In this document: piece by piece, positions 6,444 to 13,474 of the stretch
Position numbering within the stretch: position 1 is the first letter of the stretch
Layout: each line of letters starts with the position of its first letter
Assembly (NCBI GenBank): GCA_937982505.1
Contig: CALJLV010000123.1
Location: forward strand, 1-18,312
DNA: 18,312 nt
Reading direction: 5' to 3'
Source: an uncultured Desulfobacteraceae bacterium
GTDB lineage: Bacteria; Desulfobacterota; Desulfobacteria; Desulfobacterales; UBA2174
Position numbers and translations under genes: made by a program
Notes under the pieces: generated by a model
What the model was told of the DNA's origin: nothing
Seen by the model: the letters and a program-made list of their open reading frames with translations, nothing else
Database searches by the model: none

Positions 6444-7448
6444 GTGGATCTGTTCCGACGATGCAAGGATGCCTGCCGCCGCAATCCTGGAAGGGTCGCC
6501 TTCGGCGATGTTCCGGATCGAAGGGTTCTGGAGGCCGCCATCCAACTCAAGGCCGAGGGGCTGGCGGAACCGCTGCTGGTAGCCTCTCCCTTTGTCGTGG
6601 GGCGCAGGCTCGCCGAGGCGCGGTTGACCTCGGCGGGACTCACGGTGATCGATCCGGCCAGTCCGGCCTTGTCCCGGGAGCATGCCGCGGCCTATGCGGC
6701 CCTGCGCCAGGCCAGGGGAAAAAGCGCCACCGAGGCCGAGGCCCGCAAGACCGTGGAGACTCCCCTGGCGGCGGCCGCCATGCTGGTGCGGCGCCGGGTG
6801 GCCGACATCGGGGTGGCGGGCAATCTGTCGTCCACGGCCGATGTGCTGCGCGCCGGGCTGGCCATTCTGGACCGCAAGCCGGACCTGCACACCGTATCGA
6901 GCTTCTTTGTCATGGTGTCTCCGGACCGGGCCCGGCATTACATCTTCGCCGACTGCGCCGTCGTGCCCGAGCCGTCCGCCGACACCCTGGCCGACATCGC
7001 CATCGCTTCGGCCCGGCAGGCCCGGCACCTGATGGGCGTCGAGCCCCGGGTGGCGCTGCTCTCCTTTTCCACCAGGGGCAGCGCCCGGCATCCGCGGGCC
7101 GATTTGGTCCGCTCGGCGGTGGACCAGATCCGCCGGCGCCAGCCCGATCTCAAGGTGGACGGCGAACTGCAGTTCGACGCCGCCGCCGTGCCCGACGTGG
7201 CGGCCCTCAAGGCGCCGGGCAGCGTTCTTTCGGGAGAGGCCAACGTGTTCGTCTTTCCGTCTCTGGAGGCCGGCAACATCGGCTACAAGATGGTCCAGCG
7301 GCTGGCCGGCTATGAGGCCCTGGGGCCGTTTCTCCAGGGCTTCGAGGGCGGATGGCACGATCTGTCGCGCGGGTGCAGCACCCGGGATATCGTCCAGGTG
7401 GCGGTGATCGGGCTCTGCCTGCAGCGCGGCGATCTGCTGCCCAGTTGA
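6444..7448 (+). CDS. pta: Phosphate acetyl/acyltransferase (PTA_PTB family)
   Basis: A 334-residue phosphotransacylase that would convert acyl-CoA and phosphate to acyl-phosphate and CoA. Family signatures include VAGNLSSTADVLRAGL (residues about 127-142), FADCAVVPEPSADTLADIA, LLSFSTRGSARHP, DGELQFDAA and a C-terminal DLSRGCSTRDIV. Length fits the short, single-domain Pta class. The start is a GTG at 6444 preceded by AGGGGA at good spacing; the frame upstream overlaps the eutQ-like gene and lacks homology. Many metabolosomes use the unrelated PduL for this step, and no PduL is seen in the window. No amphipathic encapsulation-type extension is visible at either end. It could prefer acyl groups other than acetyl. 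Confidence 0.9.
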   Translation: MDLFRRCKDACRRNPGRVAFGDVPDRRVLEAAIQLKAEGLAEPLLVASPFVVGRRLAEARLTSAGLTVIDPASPALSREHAAAYAALRQARGKSATEAEARKTVETPLAAAAMLVRRRVADIGVAGNLSSTADVLRAGLAILDRKPDLHTVSSFFVMVSPDRARHYIFADCAVVPEPSADTLADIAIASARQARHLMGVEPRVALLSFSTRGSARHPRADLVRSAVDQIRRRQPDLKVDGELQFDAAAVPDVAALKAPGSVLSGEANVFVFPSLEAGNIGYKMVQRLAGYEALGPFLQGFEGGWHDLSRGCSTRDIVQVAVIGLCLQRGDLLPS

Positions 7449-7486
7449 TTCCATCGTCACTCATCGATCCTTTCAAGGAGGGCATT

Positions 7487-7762
7487 ATGGACGCATTGGG
7501 GTTGATCGAAACCAAGGGGCTGACCGCCCTGATCGAGGCCTCGGACGCCATGGTCAAGGCCGCGCGGGTGCAGCTGGTGGGCTACAAGCAGATCGGGGCC
7601 GGTCTGGTGACCGCCATGGTCCGCGGGGACGTGGCCGCCTGCAAGGCCGCCACCGACGCCGGGGCCGCAGCCGCCAAACGGGTGGGCGAACTGGTGGCGG
7701 TTCACGTGATTCCGCGGCCCCATGGCGAACTGGACGAGGTGTTTCCCATCGTCAAGAAGTGA
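7487..7762 (+). CDS. BMC-H hexameric shell protein (PduA/EutM-like), copy 1
   Basis: A 91-residue single BMC-domain protein forming hexagonal facets of the shell. MDALGLIETKGLTALIEASDAM, the pore loop QIGAGLV (35-41) and VRGDVAACKAATDAG are typical; the usual pore Ser of PduA (GSG) is Ala38. The start is set by AAGGAGGG just before the ATG. It is about 80 of 91 residues identical to the protein at 10273-10554, by eye, and the DNA is similar too, so the two are recent duplicates flanking pduS-, pduT- and a tailed BMC-H gene. Confidence 0.97.
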   Translation: MDALGLIETKGLTALIEASDAMVKAARVQLVGYKQIGAGLVTAMVRGDVAACKAATDAGAAAAKRVGELVAVHVIPRPHGELDEVFPIVKK

Positions 7763-7854
7763 GTCGGCCAGCCCGGGCTTGACCGGGGCGGCGCCTGCGG
7801 CGACCGTTCTCGAACAAGCCGCGGGCCGATCCGGACAGGGCCCGGAGAAGCGCC

Positions 7855-9192
7855 ATGGATCCAGACAAGCTGATCGATGCCGTACGCCAGGCCGGCGTGG
7901 TGGGAGAGGGCGGGGCCGGATTCCCGGCCCACGTCAAGTATGCCGCCCGGGTGGAAACGGTGATCGCCAACGGCTGCGAGTGCGAACCGCTGCTTTTCAG
8001 CGACCAGCACATCATGGCGACCCGGGCCCGGCGGATCGTTTACGCCCTGCAGGCCGTCCGGCAGGCCATGGGGGCCCGGCGTGCGGTGGTGGCCATCAAG
8101 GACAAGTACGCCCGTGCCGCCGCGGCCCTCGCCGAGGCCATGACCGGCCACGGCCTCGAGCTGTTCCGGCTCGACAACTTTTACCCGGCCGGCGACGAGC
8201 AGATCCTGGTCTACGAGATCACCGGACGCACCGTGCCGCCGCTGGGGTTGCCCACAGAAGTGGGGGTCGTGGTGGCCAATGTGGGGACCCTGAGTTCGGT
8301 GGCCGAAGCCCTGGACGGCCGGCCGGTGACCCACAAGATCGTGACCGTCACCGGCGAAGTGGCGCGTCCGGCCGTGGTTCGGGTCCCCGTCGGCACCCGC
8401 GTGGCCCGCCTGGTGGAACATTGCGGCCCGGTGACCGTGGCCGATCCAGTCATCGTCATGGGTGGACCGATGATGGGTCGCATGGTGGACCGTCCCGAGG
8501 CCCTGGCCGCGGCGGTGATCACCAAGACCTGCGGCGGTGTCGTCGTGCTGCCCCGGGGGCATTACCTGCACCAGGCCGCCACCTTGTCGGTGGCCGAGAT
8601 GCAGCGCCGGGCGCGCACGGCCTGCATCCAGTGCCGCTACTGTACCGACCTGTGTCCCCGGTTTCTCATCGGCCAGGAGTTCGAGACCCACAAGGTGATG
8701 CGCACCTTTTCCGGAGCCACCCAGGCGGCCCAGGGGGCCGTGCAGGCGGCGCTGTGCTGCGAGTGCGGCCTCTGTGAATTGTTCAGCTGCCCCATGCACC
8801 TTTCGCCGCGGCGCATCAATCAGTTGTTCAAAGCCCGGATGCGCCAGGAAGGGCTGGCCTATGACGGCCCGCGGGCCGTGTCCGCCCACCAGGCCGCTTT
8901 GCGGGCCTATCGCAAAATTCCCACCGACCGCCTGGCCGTCAAGATCGGTATCGATGGCTACATGGGCCTGCACCCGGGCTTCGAGGGCGACTGGAACCCC
9001 GGCGAGGTGCGGATTCCCCTGTCCCAGCACATCGGTGCGGCGGCCATAGCGGTGGTTCGGCCGGGCCAGCGGGTCAAGGCCGGGGATCTCATCGGCGAGA
9101 TTCCCGAGGGGTGCCTGGGGGCGCGGGTGCATGCCTCCATCGACGGAGCGGTGACCGCCGTGGACCAGGCCGTCACGGTCAAAGGAGTTTAG
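7855..9192 (+). CDS. pduS: PduS/RnfC-like flavo-iron-sulfur NADH oxidoreductase
   Basis: A 445-residue protein of the RnfC/PduS type, a cofactor-recycling enzyme that in propanediol metabolosomes carries FMN and two [4Fe-4S] clusters and oxidises NADH. The N-terminus has the glycine-rich VGEGGAGFPAHVK (16-28) and NGCECEPLL (39-47). Two ferredoxin-like motifs are CIQCRYCTDLCP (257-268) and CCECGLCELFSCP (301-313). The C-terminal part (SLBB/barrel-sandwich region) includes HIGAAAIAVVRPGQRVKAGD. The start ATG follows CGGAGAAG. The stop codon is one base from the next ATG, so it is translationally close to the PduT-like shell protein, its expected electron partner. No alcohol dehydrogenase accompanies it. 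Confidence 0.93.
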   Translation: MDPDKLIDAVRQAGVVGEGGAGFPAHVKYAARVETVIANGCECEPLLFSDQHIMATRARRIVYALQAVRQAMGARRAVVAIKDKYARAAAALAEAMTGHGLELFRLDNFYPAGDEQILVYEITGRTVPPLGLPTEVGVVVANVGTLSSVAEALDGRPVTHKIVTVTGEVARPAVVRVPVGTRVARLVEHCGPVTVADPVIVMGGPMMGRMVDRPEALAAAVITKTCGGVVVLPRGHYLHQAATLSVAEMQRRARTACIQCRYCTDLCPRFLIGQEFETHKVMRTFSGATQAAQGAVQAALCCECGLCELFSCPMHLSPRRINQLFKARMRQEGLAYDGPRAVSAHQAALRAYRKIPTDRLAVKIGIDGYMGLHPGFEGDWNPGEVRIPLSQHIGAAAIAVVRPGQRVKAGDLIGEIPEGCLGARVHASIDGAVTAVDQAVTVKGV

Positions 9193-9193
9193 A

Positions 9194-9754
9194 ATGGGGC
9201 TCGCAACCCTGCAAGCCGTGGGCATGATCGAGTTCAACAGCGTGGCCGCGGGCATCCAGGGGGCCGACGTGATGGTCAAGGCGGCCTCGGTGGGTGCCCT
9301 GATGATGAAAACCGTATGCCCGGGCAAGTTCGTCGTCGCCGTCCATGCCGATGTCGGTTCGGTGCAGGCGGCGATGGACGCCGGGCTCGAAGCGGTTCCG
9401 GGAACGGTGCTGGATCATTTCGTGATTCCCAATATCGATCCGGCGGTGATTCAGGCCATGTCGTGCGCCACCGATCGAATGCGCGGGGCGGCCCTGGGGG
9501 TGGTGGAAACCTTTTCGGCCGCCTCCTGCATCGTGGCCGCGGATACGGGGGTCAAGGCCGCCGACGTGGATCTGGTCGAGGTGCGCATCGCCATGGGGCT
9601 GGGCGGCAAGGCCTTTTGCCTGATGGCCGGGGATGTCGGACCGGTCGAAATGGCGGTGGCGGCCGCCGCGGCGGCTGCCGGCCGGACCGGCATGCTGGTG
9701 CGCCAGGTGGTCATCCCCAGCCTGGCGCCCCAGGTGCGCCAGCATATCCTGTGA
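9194..9754 (+). CDS. pduT: PduT-like tandem BMC-domain shell protein (BMC-T) with Fe-S pore cysteine
   Basis: A 186-residue protein with two BMC domains (about 4-92 and 97-182) that forms pseudohexameric trimers. The first domain has KTVCPGKF (39-46), nearly identical to the PduT segment whose Cys38 binds a [4Fe-4S] cluster at the central pore; here the Cys is residue 42. The second domain carries VVETFSAASCIVAADTGVKA and GIGGK-like GLGGKAF. AAAGGAG precedes the ATG, inside the end of the pduS-like gene. Together the pair suggests electron transfer from the lumen through the shell to outside acceptors. That function is established for the Pdu system and inferred here. Confidence 0.95.
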   Translation: MGLATLQAVGMIEFNSVAAGIQGADVMVKAASVGALMMKTVCPGKFVVAVHADVGSVQAAMDAGLEAVPGTVLDHFVIPNIDPAVIQAMSCATDRMRGAALGVVETFSAASCIVAADTGVKAADVDLVEVRIAMGLGGKAFCLMAGDVGPVEMAVAAAAAAAGRTGMLVRQVVIPSLAPQVRQHIL

Positions 9755-9818
9755 CCGGCGGCCGGACGCCTCGCGCGGCCGGTCGTCAAAACACCCCGGG
9801 ACCGATCCGCACCCGGGG
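9753..9818 (+). promoter_or_regulatory. Two intercistronic hairpins between pduT-like and tailed BMC-H genes
   Basis: First stem: GACCGGC (9753-9759, overlapping the pduT-like stop codon) with GCCGGTC (9778-9784). Second stem: CCCCGGG (9794-9800) with CCCGGGG (9812-9818). Neither is followed by a T-run, so they more likely affect mRNA stability or stoichiometry than terminate transcription. Confidence 0.45.
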
Positions 9819-9830
9819 CAAGAGGACGAG

Positions 9831-10187
9831 ATGGGATCCGAAGACTCGTTGGGATTCGTCGAAACCTACGGCATGGTGGCGGCCATCGAGGCGGCCGATG
9901 CCATGGCCAAGGCGGCCAGGGTAAGGGTCAAGACGGTGGTCAACGCCGACCTGGGGCTGCTCAGTGTCATCTGCGAGGGAGATCTTGCGGCCTGCCGGGC
10001 GGCGGTGGATGCCGGCCGGGCCGCCGCCGAGAGGGTCGGCAAGTGCACCGCCACCAATGTGATCGGCCGGCCGGATCAAGAAACCGAGGGGTTCATCGAC
10101 GAGGGAATCCCTTCGACCCTCATGCCCCGGCAGACGGATCTGGCGTCCAGATCCAAACCCCGGCGCAAGGGCCGGGACAAGACCTAA
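9831..10187 (+). CDS. BMC-H shell protein with divergent pore and basic C-terminal tail
   Basis: A 118-residue protein. Residues 5-85 are a BMC domain (LGFVETYGMVAAIEAADAMAKAARV, then EGDLAACRAAVDAGRAAAERVG). At the pore position it reads NADLGLLSV instead of the usual EKIGSGLVTV, so the small glycine pore loop is replaced by Asp-Leu-Gly. A tail of about 33 residues follows, ending SRSKPRRKGRDKT, strongly basic and without Cys. Tailed BMC-H proteins such as PduK and EutK exist, but this tail has neither a visible Fe-S motif nor a recognisable helix-turn-helix. The start was set at ATG 9831 behind AGAGGA. It lies between the PduT-like gene and the second ordinary BMC-H. Confidence 0.92.
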   Translation: MGSEDSLGFVETYGMVAAIEAADAMAKAARVRVKTVVNADLGLLSVICEGDLAACRAAVDAGRAAAERVGKCTATNVIGRPDQETEGFIDEGIPSTLMPRQTDLASRSKPRRKGRDKT

Positions 10188-10210
10188 CCGGCAATCAGAC
10201 TAGGACCATC

Positions 10211-10248
10211 GCCGCCGGTGCCGGCGGCATTTTCCCCTCCACGGAGGG
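10211..10248 (+). promoter_or_regulatory. Tandem intercistronic hairpins upstream of BMC-H copy 2
   Basis: GCCGCCGG (10211-10218) pairs with CCGGCGGC (10221-10228; the effective stem is six pairs with a six-base loop) and is followed by ATTTT. A second stem, CCCTCC/GGAGGG (10235-10240/10243-10248), ends just before the ribosome site at 10256-10262. The first could act as a weak attenuator, the second as an mRNA 5-prime stabiliser. Confidence 0.4.
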
Positions 10249-10272
10249 AACCTGAAGAGGAGCGCGACGGAC

Positions 10273-10554
10273 ATGATGGACGCATTGGGATTGATCGAGA
10301 CAAGGGGATTGACCGCCCTGATCGAAGCTTCGGACGCCATGGTCAAGGCGGCCCGGGTCACGCTGGTCGGTTACGAACAGATCGGCGGTGGTCTGGTGAC
10401 CGCCATGGTGCGCGGGGATGTGGCCGCCTGCAAGGCCGCCACCGACGCTGGGGCCGCCGCGGCCCAACGGGTGGGCGAGTTGATCGCCGTTCACGTCATC
10501 CCGCGGCCCCATGCGGACCTGGAGGAGGTTTTCCCCATCAAGCCGAAGAAGTAG
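10273..10554 (+). CDS. BMC-H hexameric shell protein (PduA/EutM-like), copy 2
   Basis: A 93-residue single BMC-domain shell protein, nearly the same as that encoded at 7487-7762. Differences include Gln-to-Thr before LVGY, Lys-to-Glu in YEQIG, and the pore residue, which is Gly (QIGGGLV) rather than Ala. The C-terminus ends FPIKPKK. It begins with two ATGs; 10273 is better spaced from AGAGGAG (10256-10262) than 10276. Two coexpressed paralogs with different pore residues suggest mixed facets of differing permeability, which is inference. Confidence 0.96.
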   Translation: MMDALGLIETRGLTALIEASDAMVKAARVTLVGYEQIGGGLVTAMVRGDVAACKAATDAGAAAAQRVGELIAVHVIPRPHADLEEVFPIKPKK

Positions 10555-10621
10555 GGCCGAATCCGCCGCGGTGATTGAACCTGCCGCCGGCGGACCGGAC
10601 CTTCCACCAAGGAGGCCTGCA

Positions 10622-10912
10622 ATGGAACTGGGCAGAGTCGTCGGCCAGGTTGTGTCCACCGTGCGGGACGCCGGATTGCCCCATCTCACCTTTTTGCTGG
10701 TGGATATCGTCGACGGAAAAGGAGAGGTGGTGCTGCGCCACCAGGTGGCTGCCGATACCATCGGCGCCGGCGAAGGCGAGTGGGTCTTGCTGGTGCGTGG
10801 CAGCAGCGCACGGATGATACTGGAGAACAAGACCCCCCTGGACTTGAGCGTCATCGGCATCGTGGACCAGGTAACTTCAGGCAAGACCGCCCTGTACGAC
10901 AAATCCAAATAG
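10622..10912 (+). CDS. eutN: EutN/CcmL-type pentameric shell vertex protein (BMC-P)
   Basis: A 96-residue protein of the EutN/CcmL family that caps the vertices of the polyhedral shell. It shows the family start MELGRVVGQVVSTVR, the middle segment TFLLVDIVDGKG, and ADTIGAGEGEWVLLVRGSSAR leading to the C-terminal IGIVDQV. AAGGAGG lies at ideal distance before the ATG. It lies 67 bp after BMC-H copy 2 and 27 bp before the aldehyde dehydrogenase. Having hexamer, trimer and pentamer types together means a closed shell can be built from this operon alone. Confidence 0.95.
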   Translation: MELGRVVGQVVSTVRDAGLPHLTFLLVDIVDGKGEVVLRHQVAADTIGAGEGEWVLLVRGSSARMILENKTPLDLSVIGIVDQVTSGKTALYDKSK

Positions 10913-10939
10913 CCGAGCCGACGGACGACAGGAGCGAAC

Positions 10940-12370
10940 ATGGCAATACGTCAGGAAGAAATCGAATCGATCGTGGTCGAAGTCCTCAGGAGCCTGGGTG
11001 CCGCAGGTCCGTCCACTGGCAAGGGGGCGGCCGGCCCCGGCCAGGGAGACTGGGGTGTCTTCGAACGACTCGAAGACGCCGTGGCGGCGGCCGACCGGGC
11101 CTATCGATCCAACGAGACGGTGGCCAAACGGGAGCGGGTGGTAGCCGCCATCCGCCGGGCGGCCCGGGAAAACGCGCGCCGTCTGGCCGAGATGGCGGTG
11201 GATGAGACCGGGATGGGACGCATCGAGGACAAGGTCAAGAAGAACATCCTGGTGGCCGATCGGACCCCTGGACCCGAATTTCTCTGTCCTGCCGCCATTT
11301 CCGGAGATACCGGGCTGACCCTCATCGAGAACGCTGCCTGGGGGGTGATCGCCTCGGTGACCCCTTCCACCAATCCGGCGGCGACCATCATCAACAACGC
11401 CATCAGCATGATTTCGGGCGGCAACGCGGTGGTTTTCGCCCCCCATCCGGCCGCCCGGCGCACCAGCCAGGAAACCATCCGGATCCTCAACCGGGCCGTT
11501 GCCGAGGCTGCGGGAATCGAAAACCTGCTCACCTGCGTGCGCGAACCGAGCATCGAGGTGGCCCAGCGGTTGTTCACCTTCCCCGGGATCCACCTGCTCA
11601 CCGTCACCGGCGGTGAAGCGGTGGTGGCCGCCGCGCGCAAGAACACCGACAAGCGCCTCATCGCCGCCGGGGCCGGCAATCCGCCGGTGGTGGTGGACGA
11701 AAGCGCGGACCTGAAGCGCGCCGCCCGCAGCATTTACGACGGGGCCTCCTTCGACAACAACATCATCTGCTGCGACGAGAAAGAGATCATTGCCGTGGCC
11801 TCGGTGGCCGACGCCCTGAAGCAGGAGATGGCGGCCTGCGGCGCGGTGGAGATCTCCCTCGAGCAGGCCGAAACCCTGGCCCGTCTCACCCTTCTGGACT
11901 ATCCCGGGGAGAAGTGCCGCCCCAACCCCAGGTGGGTCGGCCGGGACGCCGCCGAACTGGCGGCGGCCGGCGGGTTTGCCGTCCCCGACAGCTGCCGCCT
12001 GCTGGTGGTGGACGTGGACCGGGATCTGAATCATGTCTACGCCCGGGTGGAGCAGATGATGCCCATCATCCCCCTGCTGCGCGCCCGGGATTTCGAGGAG
12101 GCCCTCCAATGGGCCATGACCCTCGAACGCGGCCTGAGCCATACGGCGGGAATGCATTCGCGCAACATCGAGCACATGGACGCCATGGCCAGGCGGGTCA
12201 ACACGAGCCTTTTCGTCAAGAACGGTCCCCATCTGGCCGGACTGGGCGCCGGGGGGGAGGGCTGGACCTCCATGACCATCTCGACGCCCACCGGCGAAGG
12301 GGTCACCAACGCGGGCACCTTCGTGCGGCTGCGGCGCTGCACTCTGGTGGGCGCTTTCCGGATCGTTTAG
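10940..12370 (+). CDS. PduP/EutE-type CoA-acylating aldehyde dehydrogenase with N-terminal encapsulation peptide
   Basis: A 476-residue metabolosome core enzyme that would oxidise an aldehyde with NAD+ and CoA to acyl-CoA. Residues 5-20 (QEEIESIVVEVLRSLG) form an amphipathic helix followed by a Gly/Pro/Ala linker (21-37), the classic targeting arrangement. Family motifs are GVIASVTPSTNPAATIINN (135-153), GNPPVVVDESAD (246-257) and the catalytic-Cys region FDNNIICCDEKE (271-282). The Cys aligned with the PduP nucleophile is 277, with an extra Cys at 278. AGGAG precedes the ATG. Substrate chain length cannot be judged by eye. It follows the pentamer gene and precedes eutJ-like, as in Eut and Pdu-type loci. 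Confidence 0.95.
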   Translation: MAIRQEEIESIVVEVLRSLGAAGPSTGKGAAGPGQGDWGVFERLEDAVAAADRAYRSNETVAKRERVVAAIRRAARENARRLAEMAVDETGMGRIEDKVKKNILVADRTPGPEFLCPAAISGDTGLTLIENAAWGVIASVTPSTNPAATIINNAISMISGGNAVVFAPHPAARRTSQETIRILNRAVAEAAGIENLLTCVREPSIEVAQRLFTFPGIHLLTVTGGEAVVAAARKNTDKRLIAAGAGNPPVVVDESADLKRAARSIYDGASFDNNIICCDEKEIIAVASVADALKQEMAACGAVEISLEQAETLARLTLLDYPGEKCRPNPRWVGRDAAELAAAGGFAVPDSCRLLVVDVDRDLNHVYARVEQMMPIIPLLRARDFEEALQWAMTLERGLSHTAGMHSRNIEHMDAMARRVNTSLFVKNGPHLAGLGAGGEGWTSMTISTPTGEGVTNAGTFVRLRRCTLVGAFRIV

Positions 12371-12380
12371 GGATGTTTTC

Positions 12381-12414
12381 GGCGTCCCCGGGCGGTTGAT
12401 TTCCCGGGGGCGCC
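12381..12414 (+). promoter_or_regulatory. Strong intercistronic hairpin after the aldehyde dehydrogenase gene
   Basis: GGCGTCCCCGGG (12381-12392) pairs with CCCGGGGGCGCC (12403-12414): 12 pairs including one G-T wobble, with a 10-base loop, flanked by TTTT and AAAA that could extend it past a bulge. No T-run follows, so partial attenuation or mRNA protection is more likely than full termination. Confidence 0.5.
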
Positions 12415-12434
12415 AAAACCCAGGACTTGCCCTC

Positions 12435-13253
12435 ATGCCGCTGAACTGGGACAAGGTCAACGCGCGCTTAAACCAGGCGGCCGCCGTCTTGAATCGGGAC
12501 GATCCGGTTCAAGCCCGCGGCGCGCTCCAGACGGGCATCGACCTGGGCACGGCGGATGTGGTCCTCATGGTGCTGGACTCCTCCGGGATCCCGGTGGCCG
12601 CCTTTCTCGAGTGGGCCACGGTGGTGCGCGACGGGGTGGTGACCGATTTCATCGGCGCGGTTGACGTCGTGCGGCGTCTGGCGCAGCGGGCCGAACGGCG
12701 CCTGGGGCGGCGGCTCACCGCGGCGGCCACCGCCTTTCCGCCGGGAACCGACGCCCGGCTGTCGACCCACATTCTGGAAAGCGCCGAACTGGAGGTGGCC
12801 GCGGTCAAGGACGAGCCCAGTTGCGTGGCGACCTTGCTTGACCTGGACCGCGCCGCGGTGGTGGATATCGGCGGCGGGACCACCGGCACGGCCGTGGCGC
12901 GCCGCGGCCAGGTCGTCTTCAGCGGAGACGAACCCACCGGGGGGCATCACTTGACCCTGCGCATCGCCGGCCACTTCGGCATCTCTTACGAAGCAGCCGA
13001 AGCCCGCAAGCGGCGATCCGGTGCCCGCGACGGAATCCTGGAGTTGTGCAAGCCTACCCTGCAGCGCATCGCAGACATCGTGGCCACCCACATCAGAGGG
13101 CGGAAAGTGGAACGGATCGTTCTCACCGGGGGGACCTGCTGCCTTCCCGGGGTCGACGGCGTGCTGGCCGGCGAACTCGGCCTTCCCGTCGTCCTGCCTT
13201 CCCAGCCGCTGCTGCTCACCCCCCTGGCCATCGCGGCCCTGCCCCGGGATTGA
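12435..13253 (+). CDS. eutJ: EutJ-like actin/Hsp70-fold ATPase
   Basis: A 272-residue protein (EutJ is about 278) of the sugar kinase/Hsp70/actin fold. Nucleotide-binding motifs are phosphate-1 TGIDLGTADVVLMVLD, phosphate-2 AAVVDIGGGTTGTAV and the adenosine motif RIVLTGGTCCLPGV. EutJ proteins in BMC loci are proposed chaperones or enzyme reactivases, but the role is unproven. There is no B12 lyase here to reactivate, so it would have to serve another enzyme or shell assembly. The ATG at 12435 was chosen, with AGGA upstream; an in-frame TTG at 12396 lies in the hairpin loop and has no ribosome site. It is followed by 221 bp without a recognisable gene. Confidence 0.85.
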   Translation: MPLNWDKVNARLNQAAAVLNRDDPVQARGALQTGIDLGTADVVLMVLDSSGIPVAAFLEWATVVRDGVVTDFIGAVDVVRRLAQRAERRLGRRLTAAATAFPPGTDARLSTHILESAELEVAAVKDEPSCVATLLDLDRAAVVDIGGGTTGTAVARRGQVVFSGDEPTGGHHLTLRIAGHFGISYEAAEARKRRSGARDGILELCKPTLQRIADIVATHIRGRKVERIVLTGGTCCLPGVDGVLAGELGLPVVLPSQPLLLTPLAIAALPRD

Positions 13254-13474
13254 CCCCGCATCGTGGGTACGCCCCAGGTTCGGCGACTTTCGACGTTGCG
13301 GCCCGGCGCCAAGAGCCCCCACCCCCCGTTGAGCGCACGCACCCCGAGGCCGATGCGGCCCTGCCTGCCAGAGGCCGCGGCCACGGGCCGGGTCCGCCTG
13401 CGCCAGGCGCGAACCGGTCCGCAGGGGTTCCGGGGACGGGGAACGTGGCGCTTCATCAAAGGAGACTTCGGGAA

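Noticed and set aside
7702..9327. 541-codon minus-strand frame opposite the pduS-like gene
   Set aside because: Antisense shadow; the plus strand carries Fe-S motifs and good ribosome sites.
10877..12460. 527-codon minus-strand frame opposite the PduP-type gene
   Set aside because: Antisense shadow with Gly/His-rich composition and no domain; the sense strand encodes a complete aldehyde dehydrogenase.
13254..13474. Short open frame (71 codons) in the eutJ-ackA gap
   Set aside because: Arg/Pro-rich, no ribosome site, no recognisable family, and it ends overlapping the ackA start; it looks like spacer sequence.
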